Part shown: positions 42,401 through 53,172 of the stretch, piece after piece | Numbering within the stretch: the first letter of the stretch is position 1 | Layout of the letters: each line of letters starts with the position of its first letter | Origin: Pseudomonas oryzagri | Lineage (GTDB): Bacteria > Pseudomonadota > Gammaproteobacteria > Pseudomonadales > Pseudomonadaceae | Direction of reading: 5' to 3' | NCBI RefSeq assembly: GCF_020831405.1 | Contig: NZ_JAJHPU010000017.1 | Location: 142,662 to 206,661 of the forward strand | Length of the DNA: 64,000 nucleotides | Program-made: the position numbers and the translations under genes | Notes under the pieces: generated by a model | Seen by the model: the letters and a program-made list of their open reading frames with translations, nothing else | Told to the model about the DNA's origin: nothing | Database searches by the model: none

Positions 42401-43274
42401 AGGTCGCGCCGCCGCGCTGCAGCGCGACCTTCGGCGCATGCAGACGGGCCACGGCGCGCTGCGTCTGGCCGTCGGCCCAGTCCAGCCAGACTTCGCCGCC
42501 GGCCTGCAGTTGCTGCACCTGGAGTGGCCAGGCGGCCGGCAGCTGGCGGGCCAGCCAACTGCCCCACTCGCTCTGCGGCAGACTCAGGTAGAGCTGCGCG
42601 GCGGCGCGCCGCCACTCGTGGGGACGCAGCCTGCTCTGCAACTGCCAGCTCAGCGGCTGGCCATCGGGCAGCAGCAGGCGGCCGTCGAGGCGCTGGCGCG
42701 TGCCGCGATTGTCGAGGGTCAGATCGATGTAACCGAGGGTCGCTCCCGCGCCCTCGAGCGGCTCCAGGGTCACCCGGCTGCCGAGCACCACCACCTGGCG
42801 CGGCGCCAGCAGGAGGGCAAGGATCTTGGCCGGATCGAGTTCGGGACGCGGGCTGGCGGGCTGGCGCAGGCCCTTGACGCGCCAGCGGCCGTCCGCTTCC
42901 TGGCGCAGGCCGAGCTGCAGCCCCAGCAGCTCGACGCGGGCGATGCGCAGGCTGCGCGTACGCAGGCTGTCGAGCACATCCGGGACCAGGCGCAGACGCT
43001 CCAGGTGCAGCGCTTCGCCGTCCGCCTGCAGCTGCACGTCGCGCAGCTCCAGCAGCGGACCGAAGCCCTGCCAGTGACCGCTCAGCGCGCCGACCTGCAG
43101 CGGCTGGCCGAGGGCTGCGGCGGCCCGCTGTTCCAGCTCGCCGCGGTATTCGGCGACCAGCGGCACCAGCGCGCGCCCCAGGCTGACATACAGGGCCGCC
43201 AGCAACAGCAGCGTGGCGCTCAGCGCGAGCAGGGCATCCAGCGCGCGCTCGAGCAGCCGGCCCGCCGGGGACAT
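39423..43274 (-). CDS. yhdP: YhdP family AsmA-like envelope protein
   Basis: 1283 residues. One N-terminal transmembrane helix (ALDALLALSATLLLLAALYVSLG) is followed by a very long, beta-rich periplasmic body with the DUF3971 and AsmA-like C-terminal regions (GLLNFNSIRRRLRLDFSDLFGKGLSYDRI, then PLVLEGPSTRLELDGQLDVAQDRIAARL). YhdP with TamB and YdbH moves phospholipids to the outer membrane. It is 14 nt downstream of rng. Length and ends fit a complete protein. Confidence 0.93.
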   Translation of the reverse strand: MSPAGRLLERALDALLALSATLLLLAALYVSLGRALVPLVAEYRGELEQRAAAALGQPLQVGALSGHWQGFGPLLELRDVQLQADGEALHLERLRLVPDVLDSLRTRSLRIARVELLGLQLGLRQEADGRWRVKGLRQPASPRPELDPAKILALLLAPRQVVVLGSRVTLEPLEGAGATLGYIDLTLDNRGTRQRLDGRLLLPDGQPLSWQLQSRLRPHEWRRAAAQLYLSLPQSEWGSWLARQLPAAWPLQVQQLQAGGEVWLDWADGQTQRAVARLHAPKVALQRGGATSEFSDLALSAWFERETEGWRLLVEELAGSFAGERLNPGQLQLRYHAGEQRYWSLQAERLNLAPLTTVVRALAPLPPSTAEILDSLAPHGRLRDLNAEIRPRGEGLPEVEYNARLDGVGFGAWHNVPAADNISGSLSGTLEGGQLRLDARDFMLHLTTLFPEPWRYREAHARLDWRLDADAFTLSSPLMRLSGEEGELAGNMLIRLRRDPAAEDYMDLQVGLRHSQARFTERYLPTRSPGLSPQLAGWLKTAIRAGEVDQGLFLYQGSLNKGAPPHSRTLGLYFKVRDAELAYQPEWPPLRQVAGEVFVADGAVRVEAPSAQVLDSQLRDVRAQVQPGAPGHGSRLTVEGAVESSVGDGLKILQDTPLGHSRTFAGWQGEGALNGRLQLDIPLHREDGPVGVVVDFAAEGARLQLPQPALELQAIRGAFRYDTARGLSAPEVRARAFDRELRAVISARGQPGKPHSRVDVRSSIAVERLVSWLGLQPAQIPAGGELPYRLWLDLESGDASRLRVSSDLVGTRIDLPAPFGKTAEEARSASWRMNLGGAERRYGFNYAGLASLAFTAPVGQLANGRGELRLGGEAAQLPRELGLHLRGRLDTFDWAAWQALQARYAGDGQGQALGGVLQSAELLLGRASAGGLSFEQLQVGLRRAGLAWRLQLDSRQLAGSVVLPAESTTPLRIDLARLSLPARAPAENAALIDAGPAADPLAQVDPRSLPPMDVNIDALYRGEERLGRWRFRSRPSAAGAQFDQLDLDLMGLHVDGRMDWQGSGASSRTSYRGRLSGKDVADVLLAWGYAPNISSRNFELAVDGAWPGSPAQAGLKRFSGSLDGQLRRGQLLEVEGSASALRVFGLLNFNSIRRRLRLDFSDLFGKGLSYDRIGGRLDGIDGVMLTRGPLVLEGPSTRLELDGQLDVAQDRIAARLRVTLPLSNNLPLAALLAGAAPVAGALFIVDQLVGDRLSRVASVEYRVAGPWRDPQITLFGKPAGDTR

Positions 43275-43288
43275 GTCAGTCCCTGACT

Positions 43289-44746
43289 TCAGAGCAGCAC
43301 CACATCGAACTGCTCCTGGGAATACTCGCTCTCCACCTGGAAGCGGATCGGCCGACCGATGAATGCCTCCAGGTCGGCGACGTTGCCCGATTCCTCATCG
43401 AGCAGGCGCCCCACCACCTTGTCGCTGGCCAGCACCATGTAGCCCTCGGCCTGGTAGGCGCGGGCCTCGCGGAGAATCTCGCGGAAGATCTCGTAGCACA
43501 CGGTTTCCGCGGTCTTCAGCCGACCGCGGCCCTGGCAGCTCGGACAGGGCTCGCAAAGCACCTGCTGCAGGCTCTCGCGGGTGCGCTTGCGGGTCATCTG
43601 CACCAGGCCCAGCTCGGTGATGCCGATGATGTTGGTCTTGGCGTGGTCGCGCTCGAGCATCTTCTCCAGGGTACGCAGCACCTGGCGGCGATGCTCCTCG
43701 TCTTCCATGTCGATGAAGTCGATGATGATGATGCCGCCGAGATTGCGCAGGCGCAGTTGGCGGGCGATGGCGGTGGCGGCCTCGAGGTTGGTCTTGAAGA
43801 TGGTTTCCTCGAGGTTGCGATGGCCGACGAAGGCGCCGGTGTTGACGTCGATGGTGGTCATCGCCTCGGCCGGATCGACGATCAGGTAGCCGCCGGACTT
43901 GAGCAGCACCTTGCGCTCCAGGGCCTTCTGGATCTCGTCCTCGACGCCGTAGAGATCGAAGATCGGCCGCTCGCCGGGGTAGTGTTCGAGCCGATCGGAC
44001 ACCTCCGGCATCAGCTCGCCGACGAACAGGCCGACCTTCTGGAAGGTCTCCCGCGAGTCGATGCGGATCTTCTCGGTGCGCGGGCTGACCAGGTCGCGCA
44101 GGGTGCGCAGGGCCAGCGACAGGTCCTCGTAGATCACCGAGGGCGCGCTGGCGGTCTGCATCTGGGTGGAGATCTGCTCCCACAGGCGGCGCAGGTAGCG
44201 GATGTCGGCGAGGATCTCGTCGGCGCCGGCGCCCTCGGCGGCGGTGCGCAGGATGAAGCCGCCCTGCTCCTCGATGCCCTCGCTGGCGACGCAGTCGGCC
44301 ACCACCTGCTTGAGTCGCTCGCGCTCGGCTTCGCCCTCGATCTTCAGCGAGATGCCGACGTGGCTGCTGCGCGGCATGTATACCAGGTAGCGGGAGGGAA
44401 TCGACAGGTGGGTGGTCAGGCGCGCGCCCTTGGTGCCGATCGGGTCCTTGGTCACCTGCACCACCAGGCTCTGTCCCTCGTGGACCAGCGCGCTGATGCT
44501 TTCCACCGCGCTGCCCTCGCGGGTGGAGATCTCCGAGGCATGGATGAAGGCCGCGCGCTCCAGGCCGATGTCGATGAACGCCGCCTGCATGCCGGGCAGC
44601 ACGCGCACCACCTTGCCCTTGTAGATATTGCCGACGATGCCGCGACGCAGGGTGCGCTCGACGTGCACTTCCTGGAGGACGCCGTTTTCCACCACCGCCA
44701 CGCGCGATTCCATGGGGGTGATGTTGATCAGGATTTCTTCGCTCAT
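43289..44746 (-). CDS. rng: Ribonuclease G
   Basis: 485 residues. An S1 RNA-binding domain (about 38-125) begins GIVGNIYKGKVVRVLPGMQAAF. The catalytic metal-binding region has TIDVNTGAFVGHRNLEETIFKTN and IIIDFIDMEDEEHRRQV. The C-terminal zinc-link Cys pair is CEPCPSCQGRG. RNase G matures 16S rRNA 5' ends and degrades some mRNAs. It lacks the RNase E scaffold tail. It lies between maf and yhdP. Confidence 0.97.
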   Translation of the reverse strand: MSEEILINITPMESRVAVVENGVLQEVHVERTLRRGIVGNIYKGKVVRVLPGMQAAFIDIGLERAAFIHASEISTREGSAVESISALVHEGQSLVVQVTKDPIGTKGARLTTHLSIPSRYLVYMPRSSHVGISLKIEGEAERERLKQVVADCVASEGIEEQGGFILRTAAEGAGADEILADIRYLRRLWEQISTQMQTASAPSVIYEDLSLALRTLRDLVSPRTEKIRIDSRETFQKVGLFVGELMPEVSDRLEHYPGERPIFDLYGVEDEIQKALERKVLLKSGGYLIVDPAEAMTTIDVNTGAFVGHRNLEETIFKTNLEAATAIARQLRLRNLGGIIIIDFIDMEDEEHRRQVLRTLEKMLERDHAKTNIIGITELGLVQMTRKRTRESLQQVLCEPCPSCQGRGRLKTAETVCYEIFREILREARAYQAEGYMVLASDKVVGRLLDEESGNVADLEAFIGRPIRFQVESEYSQEQFDVVLL

Positions 44747-44790
44747 CTAGTTACGCTTCTCGTCGCGGGGGATCGTCCATGCTGCGCCCT

Positions 44791-45426
44791 TCAGGAGCCG
44801 GCGTCACCCTGCTGCCAGCAGGGAATGCCGAAGCCGCCGAGCAGCTCGGCGGTTTCCGCCAGCGGCAGACCCACCACCGCAGAATAGCTGCCCGCAAGAT
44901 GCTCGACGAAAATCGCCGCCAGGCCCTGGATGGCGTAGCCGCCGGCCTTGTCCTGCGGCTCGCCGGTCGCCCAGTATGCCTCGCGCTCGGCGGCGGAGAG
45001 GGTGCGAAAGTGCACACGGCTGCTCACTACCCGCGCCGCACAACGATCGCCATCGCATACCGCCACCGCGGTGAGCACCTCGTGGCTGCGCCCGGACAGC
45101 GCGGCGAGCATGGCCAGGCCGTCGGCGCGGTCGGCCGGCTTGCCGAGGATGCGCCCGTCCAGCACCACCGCGGTATCGGCGCCCAGCACGCAGGGCTCGC
45201 TTGAGCCGCAGGGTGCGCCATGCGCAGCGGCCGCAGCGCTGCCACCCAGCGCGGCCAGACCGGCGGCGGCCTTGGCCCGTGCCAGGCGTTCGACGTAGGC
45301 GGCCGGAGCCTCGCCGGGCAACACGCTTTCGTCGATGGGCGCGCTGACCAGGCGATGGGGCACGCCGATCTGTTGCAGCAGTTCGCGGCGCCGGGGCGAG
45401 GCGGAGGCCAGATGGAGCGACTTCAC
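44791..45426 (-). CDS. maf: Maf/YhdE family nucleotide pyrophosphatase, with internal insertion
   Basis: 211 residues. Maf motifs are [57 protein letters not shown] and [12 protein letters not shown]. These enzymes hydrolyse dTTP and UTP or modified nucleotides. Between AKAAAGLA and VLGADTAVV, where Maf proteins normally have about 5-8 residues, there are about 25, rich in Ala and Cys. The extra DNA (about 45188-45245) resembles an intergenic repeat. It joins mreD upstream and rng downstream. Confidence 0.9.
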   Translation of the reverse strand: MKSLHLASASPRRRELLQQIGVPHRLVSAPIDESVLPGEAPAAYVERLARAKAAAGLAALGGSAAAAAHGAPCGSSEPCVLGADTAVVLDGRILGKPADRADGLAMLAALSGRSHEVLTAVAVCDGDRCAARVVSSRVHFRTLSAAEREAYWATGEPQDKAGGYAIQGLAAIFVEHLAGSYSAVVGLPLAETAELLGGFGIPCWQQGDAGS

Positions 45427-45457
45427 GAGCGATATCCCTCTCGGAGCGTGGCGAGGC

Positions 45458-45955
45458 TCAGTGGACGCGCAGCAGGCGACTGAACCAGCGCATGATGGTG
45501 AACACCCACGGCCAGAGCAGCGCGCTGACCAGTGCGGGGAACAGGAACAGCAGGGTTGGCGGGCGGTTGCCGGTCAGCGTGTTGAGCCACAACTGCACCA
45601 GCTGGGCGAGGCCGAACACCACCAGCAGCACCAGGCTCTGCTGCCAGACCGGGAACATGCGCAGCCGCTGGTGCAGCGACAGCAGCATGAACACGATCAG
45701 CGCCAGGACCAGGGCGTTCTGCCCGAGCGGCGTGCCGTAGAGCACGTCGGCGGCCAGGCCGAGCAGCCAGACGCGGGTCATGCCGATCCATTGCGGCGCG
45801 GCCAGCAACCAGTAGGCGATCAGCAGCGGCAGCCACAGCGGCCGGCCGACCGCCATGAACTCGGGCAGCGGCGCCACGCTGAGCAGCAGGGCGAACAGCA
45901 GGCTGAACCAGACGAACCAGCCGTTGCGGGAGCGGGAACGGGCGACCACCACCAT
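45458..45955 (-). CDS. mreD: Rod-shape determining protein MreD
   Basis: 165 residues, five or six hydrophobic segments, of the MreD family ([51 protein letters not shown]). MreD is a membrane partner of MreC in the elongasome. The ATG shares one base with the mreC stop (TGATG). Confidence 0.93.
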   Translation of the reverse strand: MVVVARSRSRNGWFVWFSLLFALLLSVAPLPEFMAVGRPLWLPLLIAYWLLAAPQWIGMTRVWLLGLAADVLYGTPLGQNALVLALIVFMLLSLHQRLRMFPVWQQSLVLLVVFGLAQLVQLWLNTLTGNRPPTLLFLFPALVSALLWPWVFTIMRWFSRLLRVH

Positions 45956-47160
45956 CAGCGGGCTCCTCCGGCAGGGGCCGCCGCTGGCGCCGGCGCCGTG
46001 CTATTCGTCGCGGCGGAGCGGCCGGCAGCGGCCGGGCTCGCCTGCGTAGCCGGCGCGGTCGGCGGGTGGGCGGCCGATGGCGCAGCGGGATTCGCCGCAG
46101 CGGCACGACCGGCAGCGGACGGGCTCGCCTGAGTAGCCGGGGCGGCCGCCGGGTGGGCGGCCGACGGCGCGGCGGGATTCGCCGCAGCGGAACGGCCGGC
46201 AGTGGGCGGGCTCGCCTGAGTAGCCGGCGCGGCCAGCGGGTTGGCCGGTGGCGTAGCCGCGGGCCCGGAGGGATTCGCCGCATCCGGCGTCGGCGCAGCG
46301 GCCCCGCCTTGCGCCGCCTCGCGGTCGGCGGCTTCCTGGGCCAGCGCGGCATCCACGGCGCGCTCCTCCGGAGAGCGTCGGTCGCTGAATACCAGCAGCA
46401 GGTAGCGGCTACGATTGAGCCGCGCGGTGGGCACCGCACGCACCACGGCGAACGGCTGGCCGGAGTCGTGTATCACTTCCTTGACGGTGGCCACCGGGTA
46501 GCCGGCCGGGAAGCGCTGGCCGAGGCCGGAGCTGACCAGCAGGTCGCCTTCCTTGATGTCGGCGGTGTCGGCGACGAAGCGCAGCTCGAGGCTCTCCGGG
46601 TTGCCGGTGCCGACGGCGATGGCACGCAGGCCGTTACGGTTGACCTGCACCGGGATGCTGTGGGTGGTATCGGTGAGCAGCAGCACGCGGGCGGTGTAGG
46701 GCATCACCTCGACCACCTGGCCCATCAGGCCGAGGGCGTCGAGCACCGGCTGGCCGAGGAATACGCCGTCCTTCTCGCCCTTGTCGATCAGGATGCGATG
46801 GGTGAAGGGATTGGGATCGACGCCGATCAGCTCGCTGACCAGCACCTGCTCGTCGACCAGCGCCGCCGAGTTGAGCAGTTCGCGCAGGCGCACGTTCTGT
46901 TCGGTGAGGGTGGCCAGCTTCTGCAGGCGGCGCTGCAGCAGCAGGGCCTCGGCCTTGAGCTTCTCGTTCTCGGCGATCAGCTCGTCGCGGCGGCTGAACT
47001 GCTGGCTGACGCCCTCCCACAGGCGCAGCGGCCGCTCGGCCAGCCAGTAGAAGGGGGTGATCACCTGCGCCAGATTGCCGCGCAGCGGCTTGAGGGTGTC
47101 GAAGCGGGCGTCCACCACCATCAGCGCCACCGACAGAACGGTCAGCACCAGCAGACGCAC
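45955..47160 (-). CDS. mreC: Rod-shape determining protein MreC, with repeated C-terminal tail
   Basis: 401 residues from a GTG at 47160. A membrane helix at the N-terminus, a coiled coil (DELIAENEKLKAEALLLQRRLQKLATLTEQNVRLRELL) and the beta-barrel MreC core (to about 290) are typical. A periplasmic tail then follows with 29-residue units starting APATQASP. The GTG has no close ribosome site. Twelve codons upstream the in-frame codons read IKPLFSKGPSLG, like other pseudomonad MreC N-termini, with AGGAG 6 nt before an ATC codon (47194-47196). The true start may therefore be AUC. Confidence 0.92.
   Translation of the reverse strand: MRLLVLTVLSVALMVVDARFDTLKPLRGNLAQVITPFYWLAERPLRLWEGVSQQFSRRDELIAENEKLKAEALLLQRRLQKLATLTEQNVRLRELLNSAALVDEQVLVSELIGVDPNPFTHRILIDKGEKDGVFLGQPVLDALGLMGQVVEVMPYTARVLLLTDTTHSIPVQVNRNGLRAIAVGTGNPESLELRFVADTADIKEGDLLVSSGLGQRFPAGYPVATVKEVIHDSGQPFAVVRAVPTARLNRSRYLLLVFSDRRSPEERAVDAALAQEAADREAAQGGAAAPTPDAANPSGPAATPPANPLAAPATQASPPTAGRSAAANPAAPSAAHPAAAPATQASPSAAGRAAAANPAAPSAAHPPTAPATQASPAAAGRSAATNSTAPAPAAAPAGGAR
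45958..46230 (-). repeat. Tandem 87-bp repeats in the mreC tail
   Basis: Three consecutive units of about 87 bp (46144-46230, 46057-46143, and a decayed third to 45958) encode APATQASPxxAGRxAAxNPAAPSAAHP-type sequence. Confidence 0.85.
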
Positions 47161-47303
47161 ACCCAGCGAGGGTCCCTTGGAGAAAAGCGGTTTGATGGCG
47201 AGCTCCTCGCAACGGCAAGCCTCAAGCCTGGAACGTCAAGCGCCAGCGGCAGACCCCGGCGCCAGGCGCTGGGGCCTGCCACGCCGGGCTTGCCGCTCGA
47301 GAC

Positions 47304-48371
<1,068 letters not shown>

Positions 48372-48386
48372 CTAAAAGTGCGGCGA

Positions 48387-48415
48387 ACTCTAACAACGGC
48401 AGGGATTTTGGGCAA
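48387..48415 (-). promoter_or_regulatory. Predicted promoter of mreB
   Basis: On the minus strand TTGCCC (48415-48410) and TAGAGT (48392-48387) with a 17-nt spacer, about 50 nt before the mreB ATG. Confidence 0.4.
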
Positions 48416-48551
48416 GGCGCACATATGTTAGATTGCTCGCTTTTCCGGGCCGCAAAGGCCCCTCATCGCGGCCTTTGACCGCCGTTTGGCGGCCCTGTTC
48501 CCCCCGTCCACGCCTGCCGGTCATTCGTCGCTTTTCCGCTGGAGACACCCG

Positions 48552-48838
48552 ATGGCGCTCGAACGCTCCGACGTGGAAAAAATCGCCCATCTGGCCCGCC
48601 TCGGGCTGGACGAGGCGGAAATTCCGCGCACCACCGAGACCCTCAACAACATTCTCGGCCTGATCGACCGGATGCAGGCAGTGAACACCGACGGCATCGA
48701 GCCGCTGGCCCACCCGCTGGAAGCCACCCAGCGTCTGCGCGCCGACCAGGTCACCGAGACCGACCGGCGCGACGCCTACCAGGCCATCGCCCCGGCCGTG
48801 GAAAATGGTCTGTATCTGGTTCCCAAGGTGATCGAGTG

Positions 48839-48839
<1 letters not shown>
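48552..48839 (+). CDS. gatC: Asp-tRNA(Asn)/Glu-tRNA(Gln) amidotransferase subunit C
   Basis: 95 residues: [49 protein letters not shown] and ALE-like [11 protein letters not shown]. GatC wraps the GatA-GatB interface. GGAGA lies 7 nt before the ATG. It is coupled to gatA by TGATG. Confidence 0.96.
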
Positions 48840-50290
<1,451 letters not shown>

Positions 50291-50301
50291 GGACGACACA
50301 C

Positions 50302-51750
50302 ATGCAATGGGAAACCGTGATCGGGCTGGAAATCCACGCCCAGCTCAGCACCCGGTCGAAGATCTTCTCCGGCAGCGCCACCACCTTCGGCGCCGAGCCG
50401 AACACCCAGGCCAGCCTGGTCGACCTGGGCATGCCCGGCACCCTGCCGGTATTGAATGAAGAAGCCGTGCGCATGGCGGTGAAGTTCGGCCTGGCCATCG
50501 ACGCCGAGCTGGGCCGCACCAACGTGTTCGCGCGCAAGAACTACTTCTACCCGGACCTGCCCAAGGGCTACCAGACCAGCCAGATGGACCACCCGGTGGT
50601 CGGCAAGGGCCACCTGGACATCACCCTCGAGGACGGCACCGTCAAGCGCATCGGCATCACCCGCGCGCACCTCGAGGAGGACGCCGGCAAGAGCCTGCAC
50701 GAGGACTTCCACGGCATGTCCGGGATCGACCTCAACCGCGCCGGCACCCCGCTCTTGGAGATCGTCTCCGAGCCGGACATCCGTTCGGCCAAGGAGGCGG
50801 TGGCGTACGTGAAGGCCATCCACGCGCTGGTGCGCTACCTCGGCATCTGCGACGGCAACATGGCCGAAGGCTCGCTGCGCTGCGACTGCAACGTCTCGGT
50901 GCGCCCCAAGGGCCAGGAAGCCTTCGGCACCCGCGCCGAGATCAAGAACGTCAACTCGTTCCGCTTCATCGAGAAGGCGATCAACCACGAGATCCAGCGG
51001 CAGATCGAGCTGATCGAGGACGGCGGCAAGGTGGTGCAGGAAACCCGCCTGTACGACCCGAACAAGGACGAGACGCGCTCGATGCGCGGCAAGGAAGAAG
51101 CCAACGACTACCGCTACTTCCCCTGCCCCGACCTGCTGCCGGTGGTGCTGGAGGACAGCTTCATCGAGCAGGTCCGTGGCGAACTGCCCGAACTGCCGGG
51201 CGAGAAGCGCGCGCGCTTCGAGAGCCAGTACGGCCTGTCCGCCTACGACGCCAGCGTATTGAGCGCCAGCCGCGAGATGGCCGAGTACTTCGAAGCCGTG
51301 CAGGCCGCCTGCGGCGACGCCAAGCTGGCTGCCAACTGGGTGATGGGCGACCTGTCCAGCCTGCTGAACGAAAGCGGCATCGAGATCGAGCAGTCGCCGG
51401 TATCGGCACAGCAGCTCGGCGGCATGATCCTGCGCATCAAGGACAACACCATCTCCGGCAAGATCGCCAAGGATGTCTTCAAGTTCCTCGCCGCCCGCGA
51501 AGGTGCCACTGCCGACGAGGTCATCGAGAAGAAGGGCCTGAAGCAGGTCACCGATACCGGTGCCATCGAGGCGATGCTCAAGGAAATGCTGGACGCCAAC
51601 GCCGCCCAGGTCGAGCAGTACCGCGCCAGCGACGAAGCCAAGCGCGGCAAGATGTTCGGCTTCTTCGTCGGCCAGGCCATGAAGGCGTCCAAGGGCAAGG
51701 CCAACCCCGGCCAGGTCAACGAGCTGCTGAAGAAGCTGCTCGAAGGCTGA
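50302..51750 (+). CDS. gatB: Asp-tRNA(Asn)/Glu-tRNA(Gln) amidotransferase subunit B
   Basis: 482 residues. The N-terminal kinase/transamidase cradle has [35 protein letters not shown] and [19 protein letters not shown]. The C-terminal YqeY-like tRNA-binding tail starts near residue 400 and ends [15 protein letters not shown]. It activates the tRNA-linked carboxylate and accepts ammonia from GatA. GAGGAC precedes the ATG. Confidence 0.97.
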   Translation: MQWETVIGLEIHAQLSTRSKIFSGSATTFGAEPNTQASLVDLGMPGTLPVLNEEAVRMAVKFGLAIDAELGRTNVFARKNYFYPDLPKGYQTSQMDHPVVGKGHLDITLEDGTVKRIGITRAHLEEDAGKSLHEDFHGMSGIDLNRAGTPLLEIVSEPDIRSAKEAVAYVKAIHALVRYLGICDGNMAEGSLRCDCNVSVRPKGQEAFGTRAEIKNVNSFRFIEKAINHEIQRQIELIEDGGKVVQETRLYDPNKDETRSMRGKEEANDYRYFPCPDLLPVVLEDSFIEQVRGELPELPGEKRARFESQYGLSAYDASVLSASREMAEYFEAVQAACGDAKLAANWVMGDLSSLLNESGIEIEQSPVSAQQLGGMILRIKDNTISGKIAKDVFKFLAAREGATADEVIEKKGLKQVTDTGAIEAMLKEMLDANAAQVEQYRASDEAKRGKMFGFFVGQAMKASKGKANPGQVNELLKKLLEG

Positions 51751-51756
51751 GCCGGC

Positions 51757-51776
51757 GGGCAACCCCAGGGTTGCCC
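51757..51776 (+). terminator. Hairpin after gatB, probable terminator
   Basis: Perfect stem GGGCAACCC-CA-GGGTTGCCC, 6 nt past the gatB stop, followed by TTGCC. A second GC-rich hairpin (CGGCCCGG...CCGGGCCG) follows at about 51786-51809. The rest of the gap to 51965 shows no gene. Confidence 0.55.
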
Positions 51777-51965
51777 TTGCCAGCGCCCGGCCCGGGATGG
51801 CCGGGCCGCGATAGCCTGTCCGTGAGCAGTTTCGGTCGGGCCGTCTATGCGGATCTGCTCAAACGCAGGCGGCAGTGAACCAACCGCCGACTCCGCGAAT
51901 CGAAGCGAAGGTCACCTGCCGACGCCGGGCAAGCCCGGCGTCGTGCCTTCCCAAGGTTCTTCGCG

Positions 51966-52349
51966 ATGAAACATCTGCTCCTGAGCTTCTTCCTGGTGCT
52001 GCTGGGCGGCTGCGCCAGCCAAGGGTCGTCCCGCGATGCCGAAGGCAGCGCCGACTACCGCGCCGAAGGCAAGGCCTCCTGGTACGGCAGCCGCCACCAT
52101 GGCCGGCGTACCGCCAGCGGCGAGCGCTTCGACCAGCACGCCCTGACCGCGGCCCATCGCAGCCTGCCGTTCGGCAGCCGGGTCAGAGTCACCAACCTCG
52201 CCAATCAGCGCAACGTGGTGGTGCGGATCAACGACCGCGGACCGCATGCCCGCGGGCGGCTCATCGACCTGTCGCGCGCCGCCGCCGAGCGCCTCGGCAT
52301 GCTGCGCAGCGGCACCGCCCAGGTGCGCCTGGAGCGGCTGGCGGACTGA
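51966..52349 (+). CDS. RlpA-like double-psi beta-barrel lipoprotein
   Basis: 127 residues. A lipoprotein signal with lipobox LLGGC is followed by a double-psi beta-barrel with [41 protein letters not shown] and [24 protein letters not shown]. These match RlpA, an outer-membrane lytic transglycosylase of denuded septal glycan. The catalytic Asp of the NDRGP motif is present, but there is no SPOR domain, so it is a short paralogue. It converges with the bactofilin gene. Confidence 0.88.
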   Translation: MKHLLLSFFLVLLGGCASQGSSRDAEGSADYRAEGKASWYGSRHHGRRTASGERFDQHALTAAHRSLPFGSRVRVTNLANQRNVVVRINDRGPHARGRLIDLSRAAAERLGMLRSGTAQVRLERLAD

Positions 52350-52373
52350 GGGGGCTCTCCCCGGGAATGTCGG

Positions 52374-52799
52374 TCAACGTTGCTGGGGCTGCAGATGCGG
52401 CAACTCCAGCACCTGCGCCTGCGTCTCCTCGTCGCCCAGGCGGTTGAGCTTGCCGTCGACCACCGCGCCGTTCTCCATGCTCAGCTGGCGGTAACTGATA
52501 TTGCCGCGCACCCGCGCGTTGGAATGCAACTCGAGCAGATGTTCGACCACCAGGTCGCCGACGATGGTGCCGTCGATCAGCGCGTCGTAGCTGCTCACGT
52601 TGCCTTCGATGCGCCCCTCGGCACTCAGCGCCAGCAGGCTGTGGGTGCCCTGCTTGTGGCTGATGTTGCCCTTGAAAACGCCGCTGACCTTGAGACCTTC
52701 CTCGAACTCCAGATCGCCGACCATCGACACGTTGCCGGAGATCAGGCTGGAGAACTTATCGATGGACACCTTGGAAGCCGACTTCTTGCTGCTGAACAT
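52374..52799 (-). CDS. Bactofilin
   Basis: 141 residues. The bactofilin right-handed beta-helix is marked by ISGNVSMVGDLEFEEGLKVSGVFKGNI, EGRIEGNVSSYDALIDGTIVGDLVVEH and LHSNARVRGNISYRQLSMENGAVVDG, with short disordered ends. Bactofilins polymerise without nucleotide and often localise cell-wall enzymes. It is next to a coiled-coil membrane protein and an M23 endopeptidase, a partnership known from bacteria in which bactofilin directs an M23 enzyme. Confidence 0.93.
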   Translation of the reverse strand: MFSSKKSASKVSIDKFSSLISGNVSMVGDLEFEEGLKVSGVFKGNISHKQGTHSLLALSAEGRIEGNVSSYDALIDGTIVGDLVVEHLLELHSNARVRGNISYRQLSMENGAVVDGKLNRLGDEETQAQVLELPHLQPQQR

Positions 52800-52815
52800 C
52801 CCTGACTCCGAATGA

Positions 52816-53172
52816 CTAGTGTTTTTTCTTCTGTTGCTGGAAAAAGGCCAGCTCGGTCTTCAAGCGCTTGACCTGCGCCGACATCTCCTCGATCCGCCGC
52901 ATCAGCTGTTCCTGGGTGGCCTGCGCCTCGCCCTGCTGCAGACGGCCCTGCTCCAGCGCCGCCTGCAGCGCGCGATTTTCCGCGGCGAGAGCAGCGAGCC
53001 GGCGCTCGCGCTCCCGGCCATCGTCGAGGCGCCACCACCAGGCCGCACAGACCAGGCAGAACACCAGAAACACCGCCCATTGCCACAGGCGGCCGCCGCG
53101 GACGGTCTGCAGGCGGTGCTCGGCACGCAGCAGATCGCGGGTGGAGGGCTTCCTAGTCGTGGGCCATAGCAC
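52816..53172 (-). CDS. Small membrane coiled-coil protein between M23 peptidase and bactofilin
   Basis: About 118 residues from a GTG at 53172. One transmembrane helix (WQWAVFLVFCLVCAAWWW) is followed by a coiled coil (RRLAALAAENRALQAALEQG and EEMSAQVKRLKTELAFFQQQKKKH). The layout recalls DUF6776-type proteins of pseudomonads. The start is uncertain: the GTG overlaps the M23 gene by 20 nt with GGAG about 10 nt upstream; no ATG is available in the right place. Position suggests a membrane linker for the bactofilin-M23 pair. Confidence 0.65.
   Translation of the reverse strand: MLWPTTRKPSTRDLLRAEHRLQTVRGGRLWQWAVFLVFCLVCAAWWWRLDDGRERERRLAALAAENRALQAALEQGRLQQGEAQATQEQLMRRIEEMSAQVKRLKTELAFFQQQKKKH

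Noticed and set aside
41010-43286. 758-codon plus-strand frame opposite yhdP
   Set aside because: Same cause: third-position GC bias suppresses stops in the complementary frame; the composition is Gln/Arg/Ala-rich without motifs.
45958-46230. CRISPR-like spacing of repeats in mreC
   Set aside because: The units are contiguous, coding and lack unique spacers; they are protein-level tandem repeats.
48408-48434. Possible gatC promoter TTGGGC...TAGATT
   Set aside because: The spacer is only 15 nt and the boxes are weak; not enough to call.
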